From Sphingobacterium litopenaei (lineage in GTDB: Bacteria > Bacteroidota > Bacteroidia > Sphingobacteriales > Sphingobacteriaceae): 63,572 nt of DNA. Of this stretch, positions 33,900 to 43,079 are shown piece by piece (within the stretch, counting starts at the first letter, position 1; every line of letters begins with the position of its first letter). Location of the stretch: positions 1 through 63,572 of the forward strand of contig NZ_JACOIJ010000021.1 in NCBI RefSeq assembly GCF_014692495.1, in the 5' to 3' direction. The notes under the pieces are model-generated. The model did not search any database. It saw nothing but the letters and a program-made list of their open reading frames with translations, and was not told the DNA's origin. The translations under genes and the position numbers were made by a program.

Positions 33900-36200
33900 T
33901 TAGAATGTGTAATTTATCTTTAAAGATGTGTTTCTTCCTGGGCTATGTGTGTAATATCTAAATCTGTCCAAATAGTCCTTGTATGCTGTGTTGAAAATAT
34001 TTTCTACCGATAAAAGCAAACCGATAGAATTCATATTTGGTAATTTCCAGTTGCTGCTAGCTATTAATGCGAAAGTATGATAGCTTGCGGGAGGCGCCGC
34101 GAAATCTGAATTCGCTTCATATCGCGTTTGACGTGCTTGAAATTGATGTTTAAGCTTTAAGTAGGAATTATTATTTTCTTTTAGCAAGAATTTGTAAGCA
34201 ATAGCTTGTTGTATTCTATCCGCTGGGATGTAAGGCAAGTAGCTATTTTTACTTATGTTTTTAGCTCTTACCGAAGAAAATCCCATTTCGTAAATTGTTT
34301 TTTTACCTAAATCAATATGCGCCTGTAAATCCAATCCATAGAAGACCGCATTATCCTGCTGATATTGAAAAATTGGAAAGGTGCCTCGAATAGTTTGACG
34401 TACAGAATCAGGATAAGGTTGACTGTAGATGTAATTGTCAATCATTTGAGTGAATAGATCCGCATTAACTGCTAACCAAGGAGTTTTGTATTGCAAAGTA
34501 TTGACCCACTTTAACCCCTTCTCACTTTTCAAATCGATGTTGCCGATTTCATAAGTACCAGTTCCATGGTGTATTCCATCGCTGTACAATTCACTAGCAG
34601 ATGGCGCACGCCAAGCTAAGGAAATTGTACTTTTCCAAGTGAAGTGTGAATTTATGGCTAAAGTATTGCCCACTACACCCGAAATATTATTGAAATGTCT
34701 TCTGTCCTTTAATAAATACTGTGGTACTGTTCCGTCATCGTTCATTTTGTCATAGGCAAATCGATAACCTGCAGCATCGAAATATTTATAATCATAGCGA
34801 GCACCTAATTCAACCTGGTTTTGTCCATATAGAATCTTGTAATTGGCAAACAAGGCGATATTATGATTATCAAAGTTTGGAATGATTGGCGTAGTACCTG
34901 TACCTGCAGTATTATTGTTTATTTGTAAAGAACCTACTAATCCGACTTGCGTGTATTGATTAGAATAAACAGCTTCTACTTGTTGTGTAGTCAATACCAT
35001 ATCCGCCATAGGTGTATTATCCGATTGGGCGCGACGTAAATCAAATTCCCGACGGTGATTTTGTTGAATACTATAATATGTTTCTAATTTTTGATTCTCA
35101 TCAATTTGATATTGGTAAGTCAATTTTGCCAATTGATGCGTAACCTTCTGTTTTGGAGCGGCAATTTCATAGGAGAAATTATAGTTTTCGAATGGTCTTC
35201 CATATGCAATGCGTGCAAAAATGTCTTCTTTCGTACCTATATGCGCGCCTTGGAAAATTCCTAATTCAGTCCCGAAATGACTGAAGAAAATGGAAAAGTC
35301 GTGCTTTTCTTTTTCGTACTGCAGAAATGCATTACCATTTAATTCATTTTTTCCAGTATTTCCGATGTAATAATCTGGTGTTTTAAGATTTCCAGCTTTC
35401 ATCGCCGTAATGCCTGCACGATAAGAAAAATGGCCTTTAGTTCCTTCCAATTGCGTATTGAGATATCCACCACGACCATTGGTATGTGCCCCAAGACTTA
35501 CATTTCCTGCTAATTCTTTATTTTTAATAATATCTTGTTGCTCTAATTTTATCAGACCACCTAAAGCGTCCGCTCCGTAGCGAATGGCTTCTGCATTTTT
35601 GAGAATAGAAATTTTTTGGAATGCAAAAGGGTCAATTTCAGGCGCGTGATCCAATCCCCATTGCTGGCTTTCATGTCTCGTACCGTTATTCAGCGTAATA
35701 ATACGATTACCATATAAACCATTAATCATTGGTTTGGCAATAGTTGCCCCAGTACGAAGAATGCTTACACCTGTGATATCAGCTAAAGCGTCTGCTAAGT
35801 TTTTGCCTTGACTTTCTTTACGTTGCTCGATTTTTAAGGTGTTTGCAGTATTGTTTGGACCTGCTTTATGGACATTGACCTCGTCTAAATCAATGGATTT
35901 TGGTGTTAGATAAATATAAAAAACAGTGTCTTTTGAAAGGTTTACACTTAGCTTTTGAGCTTTATAAGCGACATGTGAAATATCTAGATTTAAAGTTCCT
36001 TTTGGAAGTCCATTTAAATTAAATTCACCTTGGTGGTTAGATAATACCGTGATTTGATTGCCGATCCGTATATAGGCGTGAACAATGATTTCTTTCGTGT
36101 CATCGTTTAATACTTTTCCCGAGATATGGATTTTTTGTTGAGCTTGTACAGCTCCAAAGAAGACTAAATTGTATATCAAAAAAAGTATAATTCGATTCAT
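33900..36200 (-). CDS. TonB-dependent receptor, ZnuD-like
   Basis: 766 residues. After a signal peptide comes a carboxypeptidase-regulatory-like domain (about 22-110), then the plug (DLDEVNVHKAG; MINGLYGNRIITLNNGTRHE; ILKNAEAIRYGADALGG), then the barrel ending in NYTF. The plug segment GLDHAPEIDPF resembles the DHA block of zinc receptor ZnuD. The promoter carries three Zur-like sites. Zinc or zinc-complex import is therefore the best guess; haem or other metals remain possible. Confidence 0.85.
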   Translation of the reverse strand: MNRIILFLIYNLVFFGAVQAQQKIHISGKVLNDDTKEIIVHAYIRIGNQITVLSNHQGEFNLNGLPKGTLNLDISHVAYKAQKLSVNLSKDTVFYIYLTPKSIDLDEVNVHKAGPNNTANTLKIEQRKESQGKNLADALADITGVSILRTGATIAKPMINGLYGNRIITLNNGTRHESQQWGLDHAPEIDPFAFQKISILKNAEAIRYGADALGGLIKLEQQDIIKNKELAGNVSLGAHTNGRGGYLNTQLEGTKGHFSYRAGITAMKAGNLKTPDYYIGNTGKNELNGNAFLQYEKEKHDFSIFFSHFGTELGIFQGAHIGTKEDIFARIAYGRPFENYNFSYEIAAPKQKVTHQLAKLTYQYQIDENQKLETYYSIQQNHRREFDLRRAQSDNTPMADMVLTTQQVEAVYSNQYTQVGLVGSLQINNNTAGTGTTPIIPNFDNHNIALFANYKILYGQNQVELGARYDYKYFDAAGYRFAYDKMNDDGTVPQYLLKDRRHFNNISGVVGNTLAINSHFTWKSTISLAWRAPSASELYSDGIHHGTGTYEIGNIDLKSEKGLKWVNTLQYKTPWLAVNADLFTQMIDNYIYSQPYPDSVRQTIRGTFPIFQYQQDNAVFYGLDLQAHIDLGKKTIYEMGFSSVRAKNISKNSYLPYIPADRIQQAIAYKFLLKENNNSYLKLKHQFQARQTRYEANSDFAAPPASYHTFALIASSNWKLPNMNSIGLLLSVENIFNTAYKDYLDRFRYYTHSPGRNTSLKINYTF

Positions 36201-36214
36201 GAAAAATTCGTTGT

Positions 36215-36279
36215 TGCAACAATGCTACAAAATTATATCAAATGCATCAAAGTTGCAAATTAAATGCATCAAAGTTGCA
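36215..36279 (-). promoter_or_regulatory. Promoter and three-copy Zur/Fur-like operator of the TonB receptor operon
   Basis: On the minus strand the promoter is TTTG (36256-36259), 20 bases, TAATTTTG (36228-36235). TGCATCAAAGTTGCA occurs twice, at 36243-36257 (between the two boxes) and 36265-36279 (just upstream), 22 bp apart; the whole 18-bp unit is repeated without mismatch. A degenerate third copy at 36215-36229 overlaps the start site and contains the palindrome TTGTTGCAACAA (36211-36222). The symmetric form TGCAWC-N3-GWTGCA suits a Fur-superfamily dimer. Confidence 0.7.
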
Positions 36280-36370
36280 TAAACTTTTCTCAAACCAAAA
36301 CCTGACTTAATTGTCTTATATTGGATAATAATAAAAATCTATGCTTTTCTGTCTTTTTCAGAACTTTAAT

Positions 36371-37426
36371 ATGAGATTATTCTTTTATTCAATTTTGCTT
36401 ATTGGGTTATGTATTTCATGTGGAATACAGCATAATGCACCCACTGCGGTAAATCCCAATCGTCAAATTCCACCGCGCACTACGATTGCATTTGTAGACC
36501 AGTATGGAGCATTCTATCCCAACGATTGGAGTAAAGTGTATGGTATCCCGCCTCGTAATGGGAAGAAGAATGCATATTCTTTGAGTAAATTAGCAGAAGA
36601 GAAATCCTTGTCCAAGGATTTAGAAAAATTCGAAAAAGAATACCTCAGCCTTTTAAAGAAACATTTACAGAATAAGAAGCGTGTTTTTATTTTAATTCAT
36701 GGATTCAATGCTAAAGAACGAGAGGTAACACGTAATTACGAGCGTATTCAAAACAAGCTTAATCTTACCAATTCGGATGAAGTCATTCAATTCTATTGGG
36801 ATGGATTGTATACCAAAAATCCTTTCTCCAGTTTGAAAACGTGGTTCACAGCTTCGGATTATTCTCAATATGTGGGAAAATTCGCGTTGCGAAAGATTTT
36901 AAATAGTATTTCAAACAAGGATGTGTATTTAATTTCGCACAGTAGGGGAGCATCGGTCATTATGTCCGCATTGAGTTCGGCGCCGATAGATAGTGTGAAG
37001 ATGTCTGATGTGGTAGAAAACCATTATATAGATACTGCAAGTTTGCAAAACGACCTTATCCGCAATCAGAAAAATAGGATTTATGCTATCGCGTTGGCGC
37101 CTGCTATTGGAAAATCAGATTTTGAAATTAAACATGAGGACAGCATTTATAATGTGCTATTTACACCACAGCTTAAAGCTTTTCATATTTCTACGAATAA
37201 AGACGATTTAATGCTCAAAAAAGTGGTTGGTTGGCTGTCCAATAAATTACATCCTACAGATTTAGGTTACAAAAGCGACTCTTTTGAGGAATTGTCCCAA
37301 TCATATAAATTTTTGAAACGAACGGATTTTTCTGGTTTACGATCCCATCATTTTATAAATTACATTCAAGACAAGCACTTCAATGTAATTCTCAAAGAAT
37401 ATAAGCTAAACAAAGTAAAAAAATAA
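36371..37426 (+). CDS. Alpha/beta-hydrolase lipoprotein
   Basis: 351 residues. The lipoprotein signal MRLFFYSILLIGLCISC starts at the ATG chosen (36371); an in-frame ATG ten codons earlier would bury it. The hydrolase fold shows the oxyanion segment FILIHGFNAKERE and the nucleophile elbow LISHSRGASVI. It resembles the DUF900-type alpha/beta hydrolases. Substrate unknown. It is divergent from the TonB receptor and convergent with the ABC1 kinase gene (13-base gap). Confidence 0.78.
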   Translation: MRLFFYSILLIGLCISCGIQHNAPTAVNPNRQIPPRTTIAFVDQYGAFYPNDWSKVYGIPPRNGKKNAYSLSKLAEEKSLSKDLEKFEKEYLSLLKKHLQNKKRVFILIHGFNAKEREVTRNYERIQNKLNLTNSDEVIQFYWDGLYTKNPFSSLKTWFTASDYSQYVGKFALRKILNSISNKDVYLISHSRGASVIMSALSSAPIDSVKMSDVVENHYIDTASLQNDLIRNQKNRIYAIALAPAIGKSDFEIKHEDSIYNVLFTPQLKAFHISTNKDDLMLKKVVGWLSNKLHPTDLGYKSDSFEELSQSYKFLKRTDFSGLRSHHFINYIQDKHFNVILKEYKLNKVKK

Positions 37427-37439
37427 TATGTGGGGTACT

Positions 37440-39089
37440 CTAATTATTCAACTTGTATTTTTTGAGCATCATTTTAATAAAAATAGCAAAAGAGAATGCA
37501 AATAAAATCCAAGAAATAACAGATATGCCTTGATAATTTACTTGCTCTACATTGGCTAATAGACATCCACCTAAAAATAGCACAGCGGAAATAACAAGCA
37601 TTCTATTCAACGAATTGTTACGAAGTTCTTGCGATCGGAATCTTTCAAATTCACGGTAATTGACCGAAACTTTGAATTCTCCTTGATTGAACTTGTCGAT
37701 AATAGAAGTGAATGACTGAGGAGCGCTATGTAGCATACGACGCATTTCCCAAAGCGTCCCCACATTGTCTTTCAACAATTTTTCTGGAGATATACGTTGC
37801 GTAGCTATTTTAGTAATGTATGGTTTTACTTTGTCCACAATATTGATTTGAGGAGAAAGTTCCCGACCAATTCCTTCCATAAGTACAATACCTTTGACCA
37901 GAAGATAAATATGTTCGGGCATAATGATATTGTTTTCATTCAAAAGATGAGAAAATTTGCTAAACAAGGCTTTTATATCCAGTTCTTCTAAAGAATGCGT
38001 ATTGATTATGTCCAACATTTCTTGAAAAGCACGAATCAATAGTTTATCATCCTTGATATCAACATGCAGTGCCATTTTCTTTAATGTGTTCACTAGTCGA
38101 TTAGCGTCTTTATAAATGAAGTAAACAACGAAGTCTTCTAACAAATCCTTGTCGTTTGGAGACATTTTAGCAACCGCGCCCAGATCAATAAAAGAAACTT
38201 TTCCAGTTGGAGTAACCAAAATATTGCCTGGATGCGGATCCGCATGAAAGAATCCATGTTCAAGCATTTGGGTAAGGTAGAGATTGAAGCATTTGTCCAA
38301 TATCGCTTCAGGGTTAAGATTTAAGGCTTGAATACCTTCCTTATTATTAATTTTAACACCTTCTATATAAGAAATACACAATACATTATCATTGCTCAAC
38401 TCCGGATAAACTTTCATGGTCTCGATGTCCGGATTTCCTCTAAAATTCCGTCCGAAAAGTTGAATATTCTTTTGTTCGTTTGTAAAGGATAATTCTTCTT
38501 GAATACTTGCTGCAAAAGCATCGAAAACATGTAAAAGGTTTATTTCGCGTACAACGCTGTAATAGTTTGTCAATAATTCGATGATATCTTTCATCAACAG
38601 CAGGTCTGCATGAACGATTTCTTTGATACCTGTCCGTTTGAGTTTTAGGATAACCTGTTCTCCAGATTGGAGTTTGCCTACATATGTTTGAGCAATGGAG
38701 GCTGAAGCGATAGGCGTATTATCAATTTCAGTAAAATAATCACCTACTGCTATTTCCAGTTCCTTCTCAAGATGAGGAATCAAATCAATCTCTTCGGGAA
38801 GCACATTGTCCTGTAATTTTTTGAATTCTTTGATTAAAGCGGAAGGAAACAAATCTTCACGCGTGGATAATGTCTGTCCAAATTTCACATAGGTAGGTCC
38901 TAGTTCTTCAATAGCACGGCGTACACGTTCATAAAAAGCGGAATCTTGCGCTATTTTGGCCTCATCGGTACTGTCGGAATTATTATCGAGCTTTGACTTA
39001 AAGTCTTCAAAACCATACTTCGTTAATATTTGCATGAGTTTAGCTGCTCTTTTAAGCTTGGCCTTTTGTCTGTCTAAAATTCCGTCCAT
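37440..39089 (-). CDS. ubiB: ABC1/UbiB-family atypical kinase
   Basis: 549 residues. The UbiB hallmark KxGQ extension reads TYVKFGQTLSTREDLFP. The nucleotide loop is ASIASAQ-like (PIASASIAQTYVGKL), followed by the catalytic region HADPHPGNILV and metal loop FIDLGAVAKM. Two hydrophobic helices close the C-terminus (VISAVLFLGGCLL and ISWILFAFSFAIF). UbiB proteins are membrane ATPases supporting quinone biosynthesis; here menaquinone would be the quinone. The assignment to UbiB rather than another ABC1 paralogue is by overall layout. Confidence 0.85.
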   Translation of the reverse strand: MDGILDRQKAKLKRAAKLMQILTKYGFEDFKSKLDNNSDSTDEAKIAQDSAFYERVRRAIEELGPTYVKFGQTLSTREDLFPSALIKEFKKLQDNVLPEEIDLIPHLEKELEIAVGDYFTEIDNTPIASASIAQTYVGKLQSGEQVILKLKRTGIKEIVHADLLLMKDIIELLTNYYSVVREINLLHVFDAFAASIQEELSFTNEQKNIQLFGRNFRGNPDIETMKVYPELSNDNVLCISYIEGVKINNKEGIQALNLNPEAILDKCFNLYLTQMLEHGFFHADPHPGNILVTPTGKVSFIDLGAVAKMSPNDKDLLEDFVVYFIYKDANRLVNTLKKMALHVDIKDDKLLIRAFQEMLDIINTHSLEELDIKALFSKFSHLLNENNIIMPEHIYLLVKGIVLMEGIGRELSPQINIVDKVKPYITKIATQRISPEKLLKDNVGTLWEMRRMLHSAPQSFTSIIDKFNQGEFKVSVNYREFERFRSQELRNNSLNRMLVISAVLFLGGCLLANVEQVNYQGISVISWILFAFSFAIFIKMMLKKYKLNN

Positions 39090-39160
39090 ATGAATTACTG
39101 TTTTTGTCTACCCATGCATAAATAATACCTAATTGCACTAAATTGTTTGTATTACAATAA

Positions 39161-39198
39161 AAAAATAAGGCATTAGAAATTTCTAATGCCTTATTTTT
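39161..39198 (-). terminator. 38-bp perfect palindrome, terminator
   Basis: 18-bp perfect arms (39161-39178 with 39181-39198) separated by AT form a complete palindrome with A-rich and T-rich ends. It overlaps the stop codon of the minus-strand gene that ends at 39191. Confidence 0.8.
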
Positions 39199-40204
39199 TC
39201 CAAATAGATTGGTCAAATCTATACCGTAATGTAAACGCTTGTTGATTATCCATTCCATCTTTATGAAAGTGAAAAGAGGCGGTAAATTTCCCGTCTATGT
39301 TTTTGCTTTTAAATGGTATCCAGCCTAAATCTAGTCTATTGTATTTATCACGATGATAAAATGAGTCGCCGTTAGGAAGATTGATTGCATCTCCTAAATA
39401 CAACGTGTTATGTAAAAAGACTTTCTTGTATCCTAGATGAATGTTGTTTATAAAAGCTTTGCTGTTTGTATTATATTCCGTTCGTACACGGTCGTAGCCT
39501 AAAACTGTTCCTGCATCAATTGTCAACGAATCCAATGCTGTACTCGCGGAAAAATCCAATCCTAAACGTAATACTAGCACAGCGTTATCTTGAATATGTG
39601 TGGTCGGATCTTCCACATTCGTCAATGCATTGTGATAGAGTGTTCCATCATTAGCAAAATACCCTTTGCCAAATTTATAATGTCCTGAAATACCTGCTAT
39701 AAATCGTTCTCGGTTTTCTGAACCTTGTTTGCTCAGCCAATCGATGTAAAGAGACTGCAAAATTTTGCTTGTATGGTAGTTGAAAAATATTCCTTCCAAA
39801 TTGGGCCTGTCATATAATAAAGTATCAGCTAAAACGACTAGTGGAATGTTTTTTAGCTTTTCGTGACGTGGTATGAATCCAATTCCAAAATCAATCCGTT
39901 CAGAATTGTAGTTATAATAAGCTATGGGATTGACTTTGTTCTTATTTTCGGAATTTATACCAAAATCTTGATTATAATGTAAGCCACCTACTAACTGATG
40001 ATTTCTGTCAAGCTTGATGTAGAGTTGAGGCGAAAGAATCGCGCCAAAAAAGGTTTTGTCTATGGTATATGGAGCTTTATACTCTCTGTTGTCGGCATAG
40101 CCAAAAAAATCAATCTTTGTTCCTACTTCTTGGCCTTTAGTATGATGAATGGAAATACAGCAAAGAGTACAAACGGTTGAAGCAAGAAATTTTGATAAGT
40201 TCAT
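39191..40204 (-). CDS. Putative outer-membrane beta-barrel protein
   Basis: 337 residues. A signal peptide (about 1-24, ending HHTKGQ) is followed by alternating amphipathic strands rich in Tyr, Asp and Asn (LSPQLYIKLDRNHQLVGGLH, YNYNSERIDFGIGFIP) and a C-terminal aromatic-ended strand (FTLRYRFDQSIWKK). This pattern suggests an outer-membrane porin-like barrel of about 14 strands. I do not recognise the family or substrate. It is monocistronic, divergent from the fluoride transporter gene. Confidence 0.65.
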   Translation of the reverse strand: MNLSKFLASTVCTLCCISIHHTKGQEVGTKIDFFGYADNREYKAPYTIDKTFFGAILSPQLYIKLDRNHQLVGGLHYNQDFGINSENKNKVNPIAYYNYNSERIDFGIGFIPRHEKLKNIPLVVLADTLLYDRPNLEGIFFNYHTSKILQSLYIDWLSKQGSENRERFIAGISGHYKFGKGYFANDGTLYHNALTNVEDPTTHIQDNAVLVLRLGLDFSASTALDSLTIDAGTVLGYDRVRTEYNTNSKAFINNIHLGYKKVFLHNTLYLGDAINLPNGDSFYHRDKYNRLDLGWIPFKSKNIDGKFTASFHFHKDGMDNQQAFTLRYRFDQSIWKK

Positions 40205-40330
40205 CGCTGGGATTTTGTTTTACACAAAAATAGAAAAAGAGGTAGAACTTTAGGGAAGAAGCGTGAGAAATCACAAAAAAATAAAAATAGGATTGAAAAA
40301 TGGGATGAACGCTTATATTTGTGTCAAATA

Positions 40331-40390
40331 ATTAAAGGAAATGGTGTTCTTCCTTAACCAACCGCTAAAAAATAGCTGATGACGCCTGAT
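40331..40390 (+). promoter_or_regulatory. Fluoride riboswitch (crcB motif)
   Basis: The aptamer shows P1 AAGGAA/TTCCTT (40335-40340 with 40350-40355) and a small hairpin GCTA/TAGC (40364-40367 with 40373-40376). The conserved 3' segment GCTGATGACGCCT follows, with GGTGT (40343-40347) able to pair with GACGCC (40382-40386). This is the crcB fluoride motif. CCTGAT at the aptamer end can pair with ATCAGG (40418-40423) covering the AGGAG ribosome-binding site, so control is probably at translation: fluoride binding would free the site. Confidence 0.88.
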
Positions 40391-40430
40391 GAGTTATTCA
40401 ATTTATTTTATAATTTGATCAGGAGTTTTT

Positions 40431-41723
40431 ATGTCAGAAAATAATCAAACCAAATCAAACATTCTTACGGCTGTATTGAATACTAAATCTATTTATGCCT
40501 ATGCATTGAAATGGATCGGTCTTAGTTTATTGCTTTCGATATTAATAGGATCTGCTTCAGCAGGATTTCTTATTTCATTAGAATGGGTAACAAACTACAG
40601 AGAAAGTCATCTTTGGATTATAGTATTTTTGCCGATTGTAGGTTTTCTAATCAGTTGGATATACGACAAATATGGCAAAAATTCTGGTCAAGGAAATAAT
40701 CTGCTAATTGATACTATTCATGATGGCGAAGAAAAGATTCCGTTTAGAATGGCACCTTTTGTTTATATAGGAACAATTTTAACGCATATGTTTGGTGGTT
40801 CTGCGGGACGTGAGGGTACTGCTTTGCAAATGGCTGGAGGAATTGCAGATCAATTTTCGAAATCATTAAAACTTAATAAAGAAGATCGCAGTATACTGTT
40901 AATTGCGGCTGTGGCAGGAGGTTTTGGGGCGGTGTTTGGTACGCCATTGGCAGGTGCAATATTTGCTTTGGAGTTTTTTTTAATAGGTCGTTTGAGGTAT
41001 AATGCACTATTTCCAGCGTTACTAACTGCAGTTTTATCAGATCAATTCACCACACTTTGGAATGCACACCATACACATTATTCTATAGATTTTGTGCCTG
41101 AACTTAATTTTCAAGGAATTTTGTATACCCTAATAGCAGGTGGACTTTTTGCTTTATGTGCTGCAACGTTTAGTAAAGGGATGCAGTGGATGTCTGGTTT
41201 TTGGAAAGCAAAAATCCAATATGCCCCTTTACAAACCTTTGTAGGAGGGCTGTTCGTGATTGCTGCAGTTTATCTATTGGGAACTTCAAAATATATCGGG
41301 CTGGGTATTCCCACTATTGTTTCTTCGTTCAATCAGCCTTTACCGGCTTATGATTTTGCGTTGAAAATGATTTTCACCGTGGTGACTTTATCTGCAGGAT
41401 TCAAAGGGGGAGAAGTGACGCCATTGTTTTTTATCGGAGCGACTTTGGGTAATGCCTTGAGCTTTTTTATTCCATTGCCCATGGGGTTGCTTGTCGGAAT
41501 GGGGTTTGTGGCTGTATTTGCGGGAGCCACAAATACGCCTATTGCCTGTACCTTAATGGCCATAGAATTATTTGGTGCCGATTGTGCGGTATATGTTGCG
41601 ATAGCTTGTTTTACTTCGTATTTGTTTTCAGGAAATACAAGTATCTATAGAAGACAGATTGTAGGCGAACCCAAAAATCCAGCTCAACGGGATATCCTCG
41701 GTAAAAGATTGAACGAATTGTAG
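40431..41723 (+). CDS. CLC-F type fluoride/proton antiporter
   Basis: 430 residues, ClC fold without CBS domains. The selectivity motifs differ from chloride channels: GQGNNLLID at 86-94 replaces GSGIP, GREGT at 126-130 replaces GREGP, and GFKGGEVTPLFFIGATLG replaces the GxFxP loop. These are CLC-F features, and the fluoride riboswitch in its leader supports fluoride export. The ATG at 40431 lies 5 bases after an AGGAG site, itself part of the switch. Confidence 0.9.
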   Translation: MSENNQTKSNILTAVLNTKSIYAYALKWIGLSLLLSILIGSASAGFLISLEWVTNYRESHLWIIVFLPIVGFLISWIYDKYGKNSGQGNNLLIDTIHDGEEKIPFRMAPFVYIGTILTHMFGGSAGREGTALQMAGGIADQFSKSLKLNKEDRSILLIAAVAGGFGAVFGTPLAGAIFALEFFLIGRLRYNALFPALLTAVLSDQFTTLWNAHHTHYSIDFVPELNFQGILYTLIAGGLFALCAATFSKGMQWMSGFWKAKIQYAPLQTFVGGLFVIAAVYLLGTSKYIGLGIPTIVSSFNQPLPAYDFALKMIFTVVTLSAGFKGGEVTPLFFIGATLGNALSFFIPLPMGLLVGMGFVAVFAGATNTPIACTLMAIELFGADCAVYVAIACFTSYLFSGNTSIYRRQIVGEPKNPAQRDILGKRLNEL

Positions 41724-41727
41724 TGAA

Positions 41728-42414
41728 TTATTCTTCATCAAAAGTTCCTTCAGGAACATAGAACATTTCTAAATCTTTTTTAGATTCAATTCTTCTGCAT
41801 CCACCATTTTGTAGAAGAACTATTCTTGTAGCAGTTTCGAGTACAGTTTGGTAGTGATGATCTGAGATTATAAAGCCTTTATCATTGTGTGAAAGAATGA
41901 TTTGTTGAATTCGTTCTTTCATATAAGGTGATACTCCCGAAAAAGGTTCGTCTAATAAATAAAAATCAGAATTTTTTTGTAATAAAAGCATGAGTTCCAA
42001 ATAACGTATTTCTCCGCCAGATAATTCTGCAACCTTTTGATTTTTGATGGTGACGATGATTTCGTCGTCATTTAATAAGGCGTTTTGTTTAATCTTATCC
42101 TCTACCATTAGTTTGATTACGTCTGTCACTGCTAAATAATTGGGAAGGAATTTTTGCTGAGGTAAATAGCAGATATTTTTTGACAAATATCCTTTGCTAT
42201 ACCTAATGTCATTAATTCTAATGAATGCCAATTTTGGTTTTATAACACCAAAGATTATTTTCATGAGGGTTGACTTTCCACAACCATTTCTACCTAATAA
42301 TCCGACCACTTCGCCTATTTCGCATTGAATATGAACCCCAGTTAATATATCGACGGAATGTGTGTAGGAAAATTCTATCGAATCAGCGTACAATAGCTTT
42401 TTTAGAGTATCCAT
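41728..42414 (-). CDS. ABC transporter ATP-binding protein
   Basis: 228 residues. Walker A is GLLGRNGCGKST, the signature is LSGGEIRYLEL, Walker B is FYLLDEPF, and the switch His lies in ISDHHYQTVLE. I chose ATG at 42414 (MDTLKKLLYADSIEFSY); the longer in-frame extension does not look like an ABC domain. The start lies inside the end of the 89-residue membrane protein gene (13-base overlap), so the two are coupled. No conventional permease is adjacent. Confidence 0.85.
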   Translation of the reverse strand: MDTLKKLLYADSIEFSYTHSVDILTGVHIQCEIGEVVGLLGRNGCGKSTLMKIIFGVIKPKLAFIRINDIRYSKGYLSKNICYLPQQKFLPNYLAVTDVIKLMVEDKIKQNALLNDDEIIVTIKNQKVAELSGGEIRYLELMLLLQKNSDFYLLDEPFSGVSPYMKERIQQIILSHNDKGFIISDHHYQTVLETATRIVLLQNGGCRRIESKKDLEMFYVPEGTFDEE

Positions 42415-42671
42415 AGCAACAGTGAAAATAGACTTGAGATAACTGTATTGATTAAGAATGTATATAAGATTATTCTTGTCTTCGAATATCCGATGTTGAG
42501 ATATACGTACCAAACACTATGGTAGAAGTAGAGGTAAATAGCTATTGTGCTCATAAATCCAAATGTCCCAAAAGTAAGGGGAAAAGGATTAGAACTCACT
42601 AAACTAAAAGCAATTGAGATTGCTAAGTTTATAAAGAATAATTGCTTGTATGCGAACCAATAAACTTTCAT
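42402..42671 (-). CDS. Small three-helix membrane protein coupled to the ABC ATPase
   Basis: 89 residues, mostly hydrophobic, with about three membrane helices (FFINLAISIAFSLV, FGFMSTIAIYLYFYH, ILYTFLINTVISSLFSLLL). It is too small to be a standard ABC permease. Translational overlap with the ATPase gene argues that it is real and may act as its membrane partner, perhaps as an oligomer. In-frame codons upstream lack a start, so a truncated remnant of a larger permease is the alternative. Confidence 0.6.
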   Translation of the reverse strand: MKVYWFAYKQLFFINLAISIAFSLVSSNPFPLTFGTFGFMSTIAIYLYFYHSVWYVYLNIGYSKTRIILYTFLINTVISSLFSLLLWIL

Positions 42672-42824
42672 GCATGAGGATGGTTTGTATAAAAATACTA
42701 ATATTTGGATTTGCTGAAGAGGGATTCACACTATTTAACAATATATCTATTTGTTAGAAAGTGCTGAGTTAAATGATGTTCAAACAATGAAGGTTTATTT
42801 GTGTTATTTGTAAAAGTTTCAACC

Positions 42825-43079
42825 ATGGACAATCTTATCACCCAAATTAGTGGCTACGCAGCTTCATTTTTCTTAATTATCTCTTTTTTGATAAAAGACC
42901 AGATAAAATTGAGAGCAGTGAATTTAATTGGTTGTATATTTTTTGTGATTTATGGCTTTCGGTTAGATTATGCTTGGCCTATTATTATTCCAAATGCTAT
43001 AATTGCATTTACGCAGATTTATTATTTATGGATAAAACCGATTCCAAAAGAAGAAAGTCAAGAAGATAATATAAACTAA
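42825..43079 (+). CDS. YgjV-like small membrane protein
   Basis: 84 residues with three membrane helices: GYAASFFLIISFLI, LRAVNLIGCIFFVIYGF and IIIPNAIIAFTQIYYLW, then a charged tail. The spacing and the NLIGCIFFVIYG block resemble the YgjV/Imp-YgjV half-repeat. I chose ATG at 42825 over one eight codons upstream because it leaves a compact first helix. Function unknown. Confidence 0.65.
   Translation: MDNLITQISGYAASFFLIISFLIKDQIKLRAVNLIGCIFFVIYGFRLDYAWPIIIPNAIIAFTQIYYLWIKPIPKEESQEDNIN

Noticed and set aside
36240..36279. CRISPR array from the two identical repeats
   Set aside because: Only two 18-bp repeats with a 4-bp spacer and no cas genes; position over a promoter explains them as operators.
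40431..41723. Ordinary chloride channel assignment for the ClC gene at 40.4 kb
   Set aside because: GNN and GREGT selectivity motifs and the fluoride riboswitch favour a CLC-F fluoride exporter.
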